The notes under the pieces were generated by a model that worked only from the letters and a program-made list of their open reading frames with translations, was not told the DNA's origin and ran no database searches. Of a DNA stretch of 64,000 bases, positions 31,128 through 44,570 are shown one piece after another. Source of the stretch: Kuschelorhynchus macadamiae (lineage: Eukaryota > Arthropoda > Insecta > Coleoptera > Curculionidae); NCBI GenBank assembly GCA_030620095.1, contig JAUTXW010001600.1, positions 2,190,501-2,254,500 of the forward strand, read 5' to 3'. Positions within the stretch are counted from its first letter, which is position 1; every line of letters starts with the position of its first letter. The position numbers were made by a program, and so were the translations under genes.

Positions 31128-32972
31128 AATGTCGTAAATCCAAAGTTGTTAGGTTTTTTATGAAGATTTAGAATATTATATCATAAGTGCGAAAATATTA
31201 TTGGAAATGTCAAATTTTGACAGGTTGTCAGTTTTTTTAAAAGAAACACCCTGTATATTAATTTATATTCTTGAAGATCTTTTTTTCTAATTTCAAATAT
31301 ATATACTTTTAATATATTCTGTAAATTAGTTTTGGATATATAAGCGTTTAAACATTAAAGAAATGGTAAGGTAATTTGCGCTAAAACATAGTGAGCCATG
31401 GTTAAGACAATTGCAATGAACGACGCCTTTTTGACGTTTACCGGTCAGAAGTATCTATTTACGAGCATTTTTAATATCTAATACGTTGGACGATGGATTA
31501 TTCGGAAGAAGAGAAACTCGACATGATAGAATTATTTTATTTACATCGTAAAAATGCATCGATAGCTCGTCACGAATATCATAGACGGTTCCCAGACAGA
31601 CCAACACCGACTTGTAGGACAATATTAAATATCGCTAAATAATTGAATGAAAGAAAAACATTTAAGGAAAAGTTAGAATAATGGAAAGAAACGCTGAAGA
31701 AGATTTAAATATTTTATTATATTTTAAAGGTAATTTTGAAACTTTTGTATTAAAATAATTTATTTATCTTACTTATTCTTGTTTTAGAAAATCCTGAGCG
31801 CTCAATTCCCCTTTTTTTGACAAATCATGGCATAAAATCCACTCAGTTCTAAAACATTATAAATATAAGCCGTATAAGTTTTTACCGACTCAAGAATTAA
31901 CCAATCAAAATAAAATAGACCGATTACACTCCTGCCAAGAAATAGAAAGACGTGTTATGATGAACCAACTAAATCTGTCAAACATAATTTTCACTGACGA
32001 GGCAACATTTACCACTGGAGGCATGTTTAACCGGAAAAATAAGCATTTTTGTTCAAAAGAAAACCCGCGAACTCTTCAAGCGCTCAAAATTTAGGGAAGA
32101 AGATCCCTACATGTTTGGTGTGGCTTTCTTAACAATCATGTTATTGGACCTATATTTTTAAATGGGAATTTAACCGGACAAAGGTATCAGGAGTTATTAG
32201 AAAACGAAATCGAGGGGCATTTAGAGCAACTACCGATTAATTCATATCTTAATTTGATATGGCAACAAGATGGTGGCCCTCCTCATAACGTCCAGCCGGT
32301 CACCAATTTTTTAAATAACAGGTATCCCTTTTGAATTGGAAGACATGGACCATTAAGATGGCCAGCAAACAGTCCCGATCTCTCTCCATTGGGCATATTT
32401 TTGTGGGCTTTTCTGAAAAACAAGATATACTACAATAGGCCAAGAACCATCCAAGCTTTAGAGCAAAATATAGTCCAAACAATCGACGATTTAAACACCC
32501 AATCACCTCATTTTATCTACGCATCCATACACAGGATGTCTATGATATTCGTTACGAGCTATAGATGCATTTTTACTATGTAAATAAAATAATTCTATCA
32601 TGTCGAGTTTCTCTTCTTCCGAATAACCCATCGTCCAACGTATTAGATATCTGACCGGTAAACGTCAAAAAGGTGTCGTTCATTGCAATTGTCTTGACCA
32701 TAGCTCACTATGTTTTAACGCAAATTACCTTATCATTTCTTTAATGTTTAAACGCTTATATATGCAAAACTAATTGACAGAATATATTAAAAGTATATAT
32801 ATTTGAAATTAGAAAAAAAAGATCTTTAAGAATATGATTTAATATACAGGGTGTTTCATTTAAAAAAACTGACAACATGTCAAAATTTGACATTTCCAAT
32901 AGTTTTTCGCACTAATGATACAATATTCTAAATCTTCATAAAAACCCAACAACTTTTGAATTTACGACATTT
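31128..32972 (+). mobile_element. Mariner-like transposon with ~450 bp TIRs
   Basis: The left arm 31128-31560 and right arm 32585-32972 are reverse complements over about 390-440 bp. Shared landmarks are AATGTCGTAAATCC, GAAGATTTAGAATATT, CATTTCCAATA, CACCCTGTATATTA, AAGCGTTTAAACATTAAAGA and ACGATGGATTATTCGG. Homology extends into the start of the transposase, an extreme TIR length for a 1.8-kb element. A degraded transposase lies between. The outermost bases are AATGTCG and CGACATT. Confidence 0.85.
31492..32583 (+). pseudogene. DD40D-type mariner transposase relic with an intron
   Basis: The start ATG at 31492 gives MDYSEEEKLDMIELFYLHRK and NASIARHEYHRRFP, the same head as other copies here, then PTCRTILNIAK and a stop. 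An intron-like GT...AG lies at about 31730-31786, after ILLYFKG. The second exon reads EATFTTGGMFNRKNKHF with D in FTDEATF (first Asp), LLENEIEGHLEQLPINSYLN, WQQDGGPPHNVQPVTNFLNN (second Asp), and WPANSPDLSPLGIFLWAF, where the third Asp is replaced by Gly. A stop also precedes IGRHGP. It is inactive by at least three lesions. The right TIR begins right after its end. Confidence 0.82.
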
Positions 32973-32984
32973 ACGTATCTATTC

Positions 32985-34015
32985 AAATAAACTCTCTAGG
33001 TGGGTGGAAAAATATACGGGAAAACCCTGTACATAGATTTTCGTAAAGCTTTTGATATGGTAAAACATGAAAAACTAATTAACATCTTAAGAGCAACAGC
33101 AATAGACAAAGGGGACATTACGTAAATCAATAATCTGTATTAGGTCAAACAGCATCGATGAGAGTTGACGAAGAAGGAACAGATGAAGTGGAGATTCGAA
33201 AAGGAGTAAGACAAGGATGCGTATTGTCTCCGCGTCTATTTAATGTATACTCGGAGGAAATTTTTGCCAAAACTTTCGAAATATGACAGATGGCATATAC
33301 ATCTATGGAACAATAAATAAATAACTTACGATATGCCGACGATACTGTCCTTTTGGCCGATTCTCTGGGTCTAGATGGGTGTTGGAGAAGAAAATGGAAT
33401 ACAACTAAATACGGATAAAAACAAATACATCATAATCACAAAGAATGAGAACATAGTGGATAGACTCCATGCTAGAAACAACATGCCGGAGAGAGTAGAA
33501 CACACCATATATCTCGGATGCTTGTTGAATCAGTGGGACCATAGTAGAGAGATACGCCAGAGGATTGAGAAAGCAAGGGCAGTTTTTCTTAACCTGCGTA
33601 ATGTTCTGTCTAGTAATAACCTGAATCTACCACTCCGTCTGAGGATTGTGAAATGCTTTGTGTATTCTGTTTTGCTGTATGGTGTGGAGGCATGGACGCT
33701 CACAGAAGCGACAATAAAAAAAATTGAAGCATTCGAAAAGTGGATTTTTCGATGGACCGAACACATTAGTAATATCGAGGTTTTAAGAAGAATGGGTTCA
33801 GAAAGAGAATGAATGAAAACTATTAAAAGAAGAAAACTCACATATTTAAGCCATATCATGCGTAATCAGGAATTAAGGCAAAATAAACAGCAAGAGAGGA
33901 CTGGGTAGAAGGAAATTATCCTGGTCGAAGAATCTGCGACAGTGGTATGGGAAAATGTCAAACGAGCTAAGTTAAAATCTCGATGCCAACGTATAAGCCA
34001 CAAGGAAGAATAAGA
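32985..34015 (+). pseudogene. RTE-type LINE reverse transcriptase, 3' part
   Basis: The text starts with GKTLYIDFRKAFDMVKHEKL (motif A). Motif B is degraded (RKGVRQGCVLSPRLF-like after indels) and YADDTVLLAD-like residues sit near 33335. The long frame 33375-33812 holds the C-terminal domain: GIQLNTDKNKYIIITKNENI, then YLGCLLNQWDHSREIRQRIE, KARAVFLNLRNVL, CFVYSVLLYGVEAWTLTEAT and IEAFEKWIFRWTE. This pattern marks RTE-type LINEs of many insects. Beyond 33812, RRKLTYLSHIMRNQ-like residues continue out of frame. The 5' half is missing. Confidence 0.88.
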
Positions 34016-34119
34016 AGCAATGTACTCGGTGTAATTTTATAATTCAATAATTTTCCCTATTTGTATTTAAACAGTTACAAAAATTTTAAATACAAAAGTT
34101 GTGGGGTTTTAGGTGACCC

Positions 34120-35050
34120 GCTAGGAAAATTTTGTTTTTTCGCATGCAGTATGGTCCATTTTTTCAAAATCGATCACCCTATATTTTTGTTGATATTTGG
34201 ATAGAGCTCATTTTCCTCTTTTTAAAAATGTATAATATATCTATATTTGGTTCAGCCGTTTTCGCTCTATATTGCTTTAAAAATCCTGAAATAGGGGTTA
34301 TTTTATGTGCTTTTAATCATAGTAGCCATGGACCGAAATCGCAGGTTGCTGCGTTTACTTTGCAAACTACGAAAGCAATACTTGTTAATCTAGGTAGCCA
34401 TGGAAAAAATAAAACAAAACACGTAAACATTTCTCTCGGTCCTGCAGTTTTTACTGTAATTAAACTATAATCATTTAGCATTGACATCACGAAGTGACCG
34501 GAAAAAGGAAAATCTACTATTATTTTATTTTATTACCCTGTTCGCTATTCTTAATAAAATTTTTATAAACAAAATTATGTAAAACGGTTTTATATTTTAG
34601 AATTTAATATTTAATTTTATAATATAACAAGTATTTAATTTTATTTTTTTGCAACTTAAGAATAAAAACAATTAACAACATCTATTAAACAAATAAACTA
34701 TACATTTTATAAATGTTGGATATGACCATCATTATTTTCTACACATTTTCTATAATTTATTAATTGAATTTGAAATAAAATTAAAATGATTAGTATTTAA
34801 ATTACACATGCTTTCCACAATTTTTCCTCTTAAATCTTCCAATGTTCTGTTTCATTCTCCATAGACCTCTCCTTTTAAATATCCCCATAAAAATTATCTA
34901 ACGGAGTCAGATCTGGGCTATTTGGTGGCCAATAAGTAACCCAGTTTCGGCCAATCCACATATCATAGCGGTTGTTTAAAAACTCCCTTACAGGGGCGAC
35001 ATTATGTGCCCATCTTGCTGCCATATAAGATTATAATAAATTTGCAGAGG
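34120..35050 (-). mobile_element. Mariner-like relic: inverted end plus transposase C-terminal part
   Basis: The stretch 34150-34290 resembles the termini seen at 43260-43400 (TTGTTGATATTTGGATA, then ATGTATAATATATCTATATTTGG). On the minus strand at 35040-34860, after indels, the text matches a DDxD transposase end: an HNVAPV-like box, REFLNNRYDMWIGRN, then WPPNSPDLTPLDNF-like residues. An extended AT-rich stretch (34500-34800) separates the two. It is the 3' part of a decayed element. Confidence 0.65.
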
Positions 35051-35932
35051 TACATTTTCCAAAAGATTCTCTGCCCATTTCGAGCATAATAAAAATATTT
35101 AAAACAAAATATGGTTTAAAATGGTGCAGACCTCCCAAAAAATGTATGTTTATATTTATAATATTCAATAATTTCTCGTCTAATGATGATGATGACGTTT
35201 TTTTATGAACTTTATAAAAAATAATAACATATGTTTTTTCTAATATATAAGAAAAACAAACATTTTTTTCTCTTGGTTACCCACTAAATTATAATATTAT
35301 ATAATTGTAAAAATATGTTTTGTTTGTGATATTACATGTATAAGAACCTTCTCAATTAAAATAAAAATCAAAAAAATCTTCTAGGTACTAGTAAAACTTT
35401 TTTTTTTACAATTTACATTTCTTAATTTGTTCGCCCCAACAAATATTTGTGTCATTCTAACCTGATTATGGTAGCAAACATCTGCCGAAACGTAGCGAAA
35501 TAAAAAAATACATTATATTTGGTTTATATTTGGAGACCTTCAACCAAGAAAAAGAAAGCATTCAACAAAGACTACAAGAGGCACTATGGAAAAAGTTATT
35601 ACCAAATACGTATAGGAATATTAATATGGGGAATATAACGATACAACAAATAAAACCGATGGTTGCAACCAGCGAATCACTCAACAATGGAACTACAACC
35701 CTTAGACAGCCCTCTACAAGTGGAGATGGGGGAGAATAATTTAGATTTTCAATCAAGAATTAATTTCATTAAAAATTACATATTTAAAATTATTATTACC
35801 TAAGAAAATTGTAAAAAGTTATTATTTTTTAATATTGAAGATATAATTTACATTAAACACAAAGCATAATAATCTGAAATTAACTGCATTATGTTCAAGT
35901 TTAATCGATAGCGTAATTATTTGTACTTATCT

Positions 35933-35936
<4 letters not shown>
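35051..35936. other. Unassigned region
   Basis: CTGCCGAAACGTAGCGAAA at 35481 resembles the GAAACGT core near PLE-type ends. The frame 35530-35739 (METFNQEKESIQQRLQEALW, later SLNNGTTTLRQPSTSGDGGE) has no recognised domain. The rest is simple AT-rich sequence. Confidence 0.35.

Positions 35937-35977
<41 letters not shown>
35937..35977. repeat. TA dinucleotide array
   Basis: About 20 TA units, followed by CAGTGTGGGTCG. Confidence 0.95.
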
Positions 35978-35980
<3 letters not shown>

Positions 35981-36790
35981 TGTGGGTCGTGGATATAAGA
36001 ACAGGTGAAGCGCAGGCAGCTAGGAGGACAATGCCGCAGGCGAAATTTTTTCGGGGTTCCACGCCCAAAATGGCTATTTTTTTAACCTTTTTATGATCTT
36101 AATTATCCATAGCTTTGGAGCGTTTTTTAATACTTAGGGCAAATAATATGACTTTATAAGATTTTAAATACATTTTTTGTTCTTAAAAACAGTTATGTAC
36201 CTATATCTTAAAGTTAATTTCGATTCGATTCGATCGATGCAAAACTGCTCCCGCCTCCGATGATCCGAGCGCACTAATTTACATTATTTCGATAACAAGC
36301 GAACAAGCGCTTGCATGTTGCAGCAGCAATTTATGCCGCTCCCATCTCCATTTGGCTTACGGATATTCACCACTGCGTTGACATAGCAACTGCCGTAATC
36401 TAAGCGCGAAAGCCGAAGTGCGGGGGGAGTCTGATGCGGAATTTGTTATAGTGCGAGACATGAAAGAAAACCGGGCGGTCCTTAAAATAAAGGTTCATAG
36501 TCTTAAGCAAGCGAAAAAGTAAAATTTGCGTACGCAAATAAATTTTGTTATTTTATTTGTTGTAATAGTTTGCCGCTTCACCTATAAAGTGCGCCAGCTA
36601 AGCGGTACGGAAAATTAATCGAGGATTTAGTAAATTTCGCACTGGCCCACTTGTAATTGGAATGTGCCTAGAGTCTCCATGCACTTGCCGCTAGAAGGTT
36701 CTAGCTATTTCCAGTGGCGCCTATACATTTCGAGAATTTGTTTTTATTTCTATATAAATGCGTTGCGTTGAATTTGAATTATTATTTCGA
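35978..36790. other. Unassigned, moderately GC-rich segment
   Basis: Patches such as CTCCCGCCTCCGATGATCCG (36248) and GCGAAAGCCGAAGTGCGGGG are less AT-rich than the rest. It may include the 5' untranslated part or terminal repeat of the transposase gene that starts at 36798, but no matching inverted end was found. Confidence 0.35.
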
Positions 36791-36797
36791 CGTAACG

Positions 36798-37950
36798 ATG
36801 GCCAGCAAAAGAGGAAAAAAAATTCGAAGCGGTGCACGTGATGTTATTGCGAGCGTTATAGAGGTCTGTACTAGAGAAGCTGAAAATAATAGTTTGACTA
36901 TTCCAATTCAAAATCGAACAGAACGCGCTGCATTTTAAACTGGTGTTTCGGAAAGTAGTGTAAGAAAAATTCAAAGAGAACATAATGATCGCTCATGTTC
37001 TACTTCACCTTTAAAATCTCCTGGTAAAAAAGACCCCGATTATCATACAAAGATAAAATTGAGGATGGTGATTTTCAAGTAATTCGACGAACAATAGAGA
37101 ATTTTTATATAAACTTGAAGAAGGTTCCGACCTGCAAACCCCTACTGTTTGTTTGGCGCAAGTGCCAAAATAAACGAAAATTGTTCATTGAGAGACCAAA
37201 TATTTTTCACTAGCGGGTGAAATATCTATCAACTGTAAGGCAATATAGGCAAAAAGGACGCAATATTGTGTATTTAGACGAAAACTGGGTAGATAATGAT
37301 ATGACACTGAGAAAATGCTGGCAAAGTGAAAGTGTTACAGGTGTTGTTCAGGGAATCCGCTCTAGTAGTCGTTTTATTATAGTTTATGCTGGTTCAGAAG
37401 CCAGATTTGTTCCAGGTGCTTTAGTTTTCCGCTCGGGACTAACAACTGGAGACTATAATGGACAGATGGATAGAGATAATTTTAAAAAGTGGTTGCTCGA
37501 GAAGCTTCTACCTAACATTCCTCCTAAATCAGTCGTGGTAATGGATAATACGTCTTATCATTCTCACGTAGAAGATAAAGTGCCAACTAAATACTCTACA
37601 AAAGCTCATATGATATCGTGGCTCAAATTGAACAATCTTGTATGTGATCCAACATGGAGAAAATATGAATTATATGAAGTAATATCAGCCAACAAGTCTA
37701 GAGAAAAAAAATATAAAATTGACGGTCTTTTACGTAACCTCGGTCATACAAGAGCGACCTCAACCCTATTGAACTTGAATGGGCAGGAGTAAAAAAATAT
37801 ATTCAAGAGCGCAACGCTGATGAAATAAAATAACATTAGAAGCGATTGACTCAATATCGGCTGAAAATTGGAATGTTTGTATGTTAAACATGTTCGTTCT
37901 ATTGAATATAAATACTGGGAAGTAGGTGGCAAAATTGAAACGGTTCAATA
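36798..37950 (+). pseudogene. Tc1/IS630-type DDE transposase, broken by several lesions
   Basis: The ATG at 36798 opens MASKRGKKIRSGARDVIASV and TIPIQNRTERAAF, then a stop and TGVSESSVRKIQREH, a helix-turn-helix head. After a damaged linker, frame 37217-37792 gives GRNIVYLDENWVDNDMTLRK (first Asp in YLDENWV), CWQSESVTGV, YNGQMDRDNFKKWLLEKLLP, and SVVVMDNTSYHS (second Asp). A frameshift near 37740 leads to residues like DLNPIELEWAGVKKYIQERN, whose Glu would be the third catalytic acid. The type is a DDE superfamily endonuclease widespread in insects. At least two stops and one frameshift make it inactive. Confidence 0.85.
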
Positions 37951-38004
37951 AACTGCTTCAAAATAAATAAATAATAAAAAAATACCGGGTTTCAAAAAAT
38001 ATTT

Positions 38005-38785
38005 AATATTGCAATTAATATTTGAAAGGGGTGCCAGCATTGATTCCAGTGAACAAGATTTATCAAAATTTTAACTTATGCAGTTCGACTTTGGGCTATT
38101 CGGGTATGCCAAAAGTGACCGTTTGTCTCCATCTGTCATATTACTTTGTACAGGGGGAATCATTGTGAAGTACTATACAGGGCGTTTTCTAATTGCGTGC
38201 TAATGTTAAAGGGGGGTGATTCTTTGCCCTTTTTAAGAAAAAAGATTAATATGAACGTAAAATTCTTAACTTTGGAGATACATGGTTTTAAAAAAACATT
38301 TTTTTAAAATCCTAATTCTGATGCTAATATAGAAAAATAACTGTATGAAATTTGATACACGTCTTTTATGCATAAAAGGGCATTTTTTATTAACAATCAA
38401 TTTTTGAAATCTCTACCAGTGGCGTCCATTTGTAATTAACCTGGTTAAATCCGTATGCTCCTTAATGCATAGAAGACGTGTATCAAATTTCATGTAGTTA
38501 TTTACAATAGCATCAGAATTGGGATGAAAAAAAATGTTTTCTTTTTAAACTTTACCAACCTTTATCTCAAAAGTTAAGACTTTTAGGACATAAAAACACC
38601 CCCTTTAACATCAGCACGCAATTAGGAAACGCCCTATGACGGCCCCTGTATAAAGTAATATGACAAACGGAGACAGCCGGCCACTTTTGGCATACCCGAG
38701 TAGCCCAAAGTCGAACTGCATAAAATAAAATTTTGAAAAATCTCGTTCACTGGATCTGATGCTGGCTGCCCTTGTAAAATTTGGA
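38005..38785. repeat. Imperfect inverted-repeat element (~330 bp arms)
   Basis: The left arm (38028-38370) reads GCCAGCATTGATTCCAGTGAAC, GCAGTTCGACTTTGGGCTA, GGGCGTTTTCTAATTGCGTGC and GATACACGTCTT. The right arm (38445-38765) carries these in reverse complement with many differences. The loop is about 75 bp. No coding is evident. It looks like a fold-back or MITE-type element of moderate age. Confidence 0.75.
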
Positions 38786-39263
38786 TCGTGTATCACTATA
38801 CTAGGTGGTCCAATAATAGTGGACGTAGGCAGTAGCCCGGAAACCGTTAATGACAGAACTTAAGAAAAAATATATTTATAGGTAAATCGATCAAGAAAAA
38901 TCAAAATTAAATCTTTTTTAAAAATCGAAAGTTCGCCGTTTTTGCAACACAAAAGAGATATAGAAGTGCGGTACACGAAAGAAAACAGACAAATATAGAT
39001 AAAGGTTCATTAAGCATAGTTGCTTGATTAAATATTATAATTGTTTATTTTTTTAATTATCTGAAGTGCGTATAGTTAAAAAGGAGTTACATAATATTTA
39101 AAGAACGACGGGACACCACTGGTTTAAAGAGATTTCTTGGCCGACCTTCCTAAACCGATTGACTCCACTCGGTTTTCTTTCGTGCCCCGTACTTTACTGC
39201 TGCTTAACGGGTCGCTCTTATGAAGAGATGTTCAGCGCGCTACGTTTTAAAGTTATTTAATTA
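38786..39263. other. Unassigned segment
   Basis: No gene or repeat was recognised. GGTGGTCCAATAATAGTGGAC at 38804 begins the stretch after the inverted-repeat element. Confidence 0.4.
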
Positions 39264-39536
<273 letters not shown>

Positions 39537-39561
39537 AGTTAGTTTTTCTTGAACATCCGTG

Positions 39562-40728
39562 TATATATAGTTACTAGATTTTTCTTGGGTTATAAGTTCA
39601 TAGCATTAAAACAATTCTCAAAAATTATTAGTCATCTATTCATTTTAAAATTTGACGTTTCGGCAGGTGGCTCCGTGCCTTTCTCAAAAATACTTTCTAA
39701 AATAATTTAAATTAGAGAACCTACTAGTAAAACAAGACAGACTTACCATGAAACGTAATTAAATTATCCAAAGGTGTTTAAAATCACAAAAGACACGACG
39801 CTGATCGCGTTATTTGGACAAAACATTTTTAACACTAAACATATGAAGGACGACGAACAGTTATTGACTGAAGAGCAGATACGTGTGATAGGTAGGATGT
39901 TATGGTTTTTTTTGTTTTTTGACATTTTTTAAGTTTTTACCGGGCGGTTCAGAAAGTAATTTTATTTTGTCTAAGATTATTATTTTTAAGTTTTTCAAAT
40001 GTATGTGAGAAAATAATTAAATAATGTCAAAATAAATTTTGCTTACAAGGTTGATATCTTTTTTGTCGTTTACTGAGTTTTTATTTTTCTTAATTTCAAT
40101 AGACTCGTAAACTTCCCGCTTGCGTTTGTTGTTTTCGGTTTTTAGAATTTTAGTTTCACTAAAACTAAATTTATGTTTTTTTTGGATTTCGTGTTTAGAA
40201 AGGGCAGTGGGATTCCTTTTATCATATTTATGAGAGTTAATTCTCGAACCTAAATATTGGCTGGTTTGTCCAATATAAACTCCAGCGCAATCTCCACACG
40301 GGATCTCATATATAACATTGCTTTTTTTCATTTTAGGTGTCTTGGTTTTTAGAGAAGTGAAATTTTGATTTAATAAATGGAAGCCTTTGTGTGCAACATT
40401 TATATTATATTTGTTAAATAGATGTTTAAGTTGCTCAGATAAACCTTTTATGTATGGTAGTGTTAAATAGTTATTAGTTTTGTTTGTGTTGGCTTTTGAG
40501 TTGTTCGTTTTATTGTAAAATTTATTAATTCTTTGTTTAAATACTTTATTTACTAATTGTTGGGGATATTTATTTTCGAAAAGAACTTTTGGCTTTATTA
40601 ATTGAGTTTTCCCTAAACTCGACATCTGATAGCTGAATTGCCCTATCGGCTAATGCTATAATAACTGATTTTTTTTGAGAAAGTGGATGTTGGGAATTAT
40701 AGTTGGTATACCTTGAGGACCAAGTCTT
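39562..40728 (-). mobile_element. PLE fragment, left arm of a near-perfect palindrome
   Basis: This 1167-bp arm mirrors 40763-41929 almost base for base. The differences seen are a small indel and substitution near 40582-40592 and a one-base A/T run difference. It holds the minus-strand C-terminal part of a Penelope-like protein and its 3' region (GCCGAAACGTC read on the minus strand near 39660). The arms meet across a 34-bp spacer at 40729-40762, whose TACCAT and ATGGTA can also pair. Confidence 0.92.
40017..40720 (-). pseudogene. Penelope-like C-terminus (GIY-YIG), left-arm copy
   Basis: Two overlapping minus-strand frames cover it. The upstream one gives YNSQHPLSQKKSVIIALADR and VEFRENSINKAKSSF, and a frameshift near 40590 leads into VLFENKYPQQLVNKVFKQRI. 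The GIY-YIG domain reads SNVIYEIPCGDCAGVYIGQT, then SQYLGSRINSHKYDKRNPTA and SETKILKTENNKRKREVYES, and ends near DINLVSKIYFDII. The reverse transcriptase is missing. The copy differs from the right arm by the frameshift, so only the right arm keeps one continuous frame. Confidence 0.85.
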
Positions 40729-40762
40729 ACAGGATACCATCAGAACAGAATGGTACACAAAA

Positions 40763-42262
<1,500 letters not shown>

Positions 42263-43093
42263 CGCTGGGTCTTTCTTTCTCTTTTGTCTACAACTGAAGA
42301 AAAAAAATCCTATAAATCTGTAAATACACAAGTTCTTGTTCTCTGGTTTCCAGACGTAATGATAAAATGACATTGTAAATATTTCAACGAATTAAGTCGC
42401 GGTTACATCGAAAAAACACTTACGTGCTGTTTTGTCGATTTTGTTTTACCGCTGTGAGTTCCTATCTCTACTACGAAGCTTGCCATGACCAGTGACATTC
42501 AAACAAAAGACTTGCGTTGAGCAGGTGAGACGTCAAATTCACTGTGAATAAGTTGAAAAAATTTCGCTTTTGTTCCTTCAAGTGTGTGAATAATATCATA
42601 ATTTTTTAAAATTATCAGATTTATATTTAAATTTTTTACCACCGTCGAAAACAAGGCTATTTTACATTGATTCAGATTCATTGAATCTCCTATTTTAAGA
42701 TAAGAATAACTCCTAACAGGTTTGCATAAAAAGACAAATTTGATAAGTATATAAAAGGCTTCGCATACAATTCTGTTTCTAGCATACAATTAATTATTAT
42801 TGCCCACTGTATTGTAACTAGTTATTCGTGTACACAAGCAAAACTAAATTTTCGGTTAGTTAATCTGCGAAAGACAATATTCAACACTTTGAAACACATA
42901 ATTCATCTAATATAACGCTTACGTGTATGTCATTAATTTCCTCGGTTTCGGGTTATCAACTATTCAAGCCTCGTCATACACAGAAATTTCAATTAGCGCA
43001 CATACATAACGACAAATTGGAGAAACATAAATAATATGGGACAGCGCATGGATTTATCTAAAAATATTTATTTCAGTATTGTATATACATTGT
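42263..43093. other. Unassigned region
   Basis: No recognisable coding, RNA or repeat unit was seen. Frame 42499-42789 on the minus strand has no known pattern. Confidence 0.4.
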
Positions 43094-43560
43094 ACAGGGT
43101 TTTCTTTATAATTTGGAACCACTTAAGAGCTTTTTTTAAAGCTACAAAAAAAAAGTTTATATGAAAGTTGTAGGATTTTTCCTAAATATTTACACGGCGG
43201 TAAATTTAAAAACAAGTGTCGATCGGAAAATCAAGAAATCACTACCAACTTTAATATTTTAAGTGAAACACCCTGTATTTGTTGACATTTTTGGATTCTC
43301 CTCATTGTCCTCTTTTCAAAAATATATAATATGTCTATACTTGGAACAGTTGTTTTTGATCTATTCGGCTTTAAAGTTGGTACATATGACAAATTCACCG
43401 TGATGCAATTCGACGATACTAAAATCGCTTTACCCATGAAAGAAAACAAAACAGCTATTTGTAAAGAAAACATTTTAATAATAATTCAATTGAATTTCGG
43501 AAATGCGAATAACGCGACAATAACAGTGCGACAATAACAGTGCGACAATAAAGTGAAATT
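43094..43560 (+). mobile_element. Mariner-like 5' end with start of transposase
   Basis: The stretch begins TACAGGGTTTTCTTTATAAT and contains CCTAAATATTTACACGGCGG, ACACCCTGTATTTGTTGACA and the TTTTTGATCTATTCGGC region shared with the 7.5-9.2 kb element. Frame 43331-43537 ends in residues NILIIIQLNFGNANNATITVRQ (split: ILIIIQLNF, NANNATITVRQ), which align with KILQLYFANANNKSIAVRQ of that transposase. The rest is lost. GTGCGACAATAA is repeated at the break. Confidence 0.7.
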
Positions 43561-43949
43561 TACTAAACAAATATAGTTTGTTTATTTGTTATACTAGTAA
43601 TAAACAAATGTATCTAAAACTTAACAAATCTATAACTAGGACTAAATTCGCAGTAATATATTACTTGCCCAACAATTACAATAACAGTCGAACTCGCTTC
43701 CCTCTCTTTACAGTATATTTCTACCTCTCTTTCGCAATCTGTGTACTTGCTTATCATTAAAAATATTTTTTTGTAATCACTCCGTATTATTTTTTGTAAA
43801 TATTTTATGCAAACTTCCCTTACGGAACTTAATAAGTTTACCGGTTCAACATTCCCTTCCCTTGTGAAGGAAGCTTCATACGTTGCCTTTTATTTCTCCT
43901 ATCCAAGATGTCTATGTATAAATTTTAAATTCTCTCTTTTTTGGAATAA

Positions 43950-43990
43950 TAAACGTGTTTATTATTATTACTATTATTATTATTATATTA
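43950..43990. repeat. ATT trinucleotide microsatellite
   Basis: A TTATTATTATTACTATTATTA run follows GAATAATAAACGTGTT. It may be the tail of a non-LTR fragment, but no coding part was identified upstream. Confidence 0.6.
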
Positions 43991-44185
43991 AAATTCATCA
44001 TACAGCCCTGATCAAAAATTGGTTCAATCAGAATGGGACCTTCTAGTTAAGTCAAACAAATTATAAAAAAAAATCAGTAAGTGTGGCTTAATTTAGTTCC
44101 ACATATAGTAATTTAGTAACAAATAAATACTCTCTTTTCAAATTATTGTGTTAGTCACGAATTTAAAACTTGAAGTAGTTTATGT

Positions 44186-44570
44186 ACAGGGTTATTTTTT
44201 ATAATTTGTCACCCCCTGAGAGGCTACGAAAGTTATAGTGAATTTCCTAAAGATTTACATGGCGGCAACAAAAGTCAACAAAACACGATCGGAAAATCAC
44301 TAAATCACCACCAATTTTGTTATTTTGAATAAGACCCTGCATTTTTGATATTTTTCGATTCTCCTTATTTTCCCCTTTCCAAATTTGCCTATATTCGGAA
44401 CAGTAGTTTTTGACTTGTTCCACTTTAAAGTTACTACATATGACAATTACATAGATATGCAGCCATACTTATATCGCGGTACCTATGAAATGATGAAATG
44501 TCAACTAACTGGACGTGAACGCACTCTACAGATACTTAAATCTCTTTACCCATGGAATGTCACCAACAGT
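44186..44570 (+). mobile_element. Solo mariner-like terminal repeat
   Basis: The sequence TACAGGGTTATTTTTTATAA, CCCTGAGAGGCTACGAAAG, CTAAAGATTTACATGGCGGC, CATATGACAATTACATAGAT, CGCGGTACCTATGAAATGAT and CATGGAATGTCACCAAC aligns along its length with the arms of the 7.5-9.2 kb element. It breaks where the hAT element inserted. Confidence 0.75.

Noticed and set aside
33022..33034. ACCCTGTACA looked like a mariner-type end next to the 31-33 kb element
   Set aside because: It encodes TLY of the TLYIDFRKAFD reverse-transcriptase motif, and the left TIR of that element has no matching outer sequence.
35978..35990. CAGTGTGGGTCG equals the Transib right end plus its GGTCG flank
   Set aside because: Only 12 bases match, no longer TIR follows, and it may be chance.
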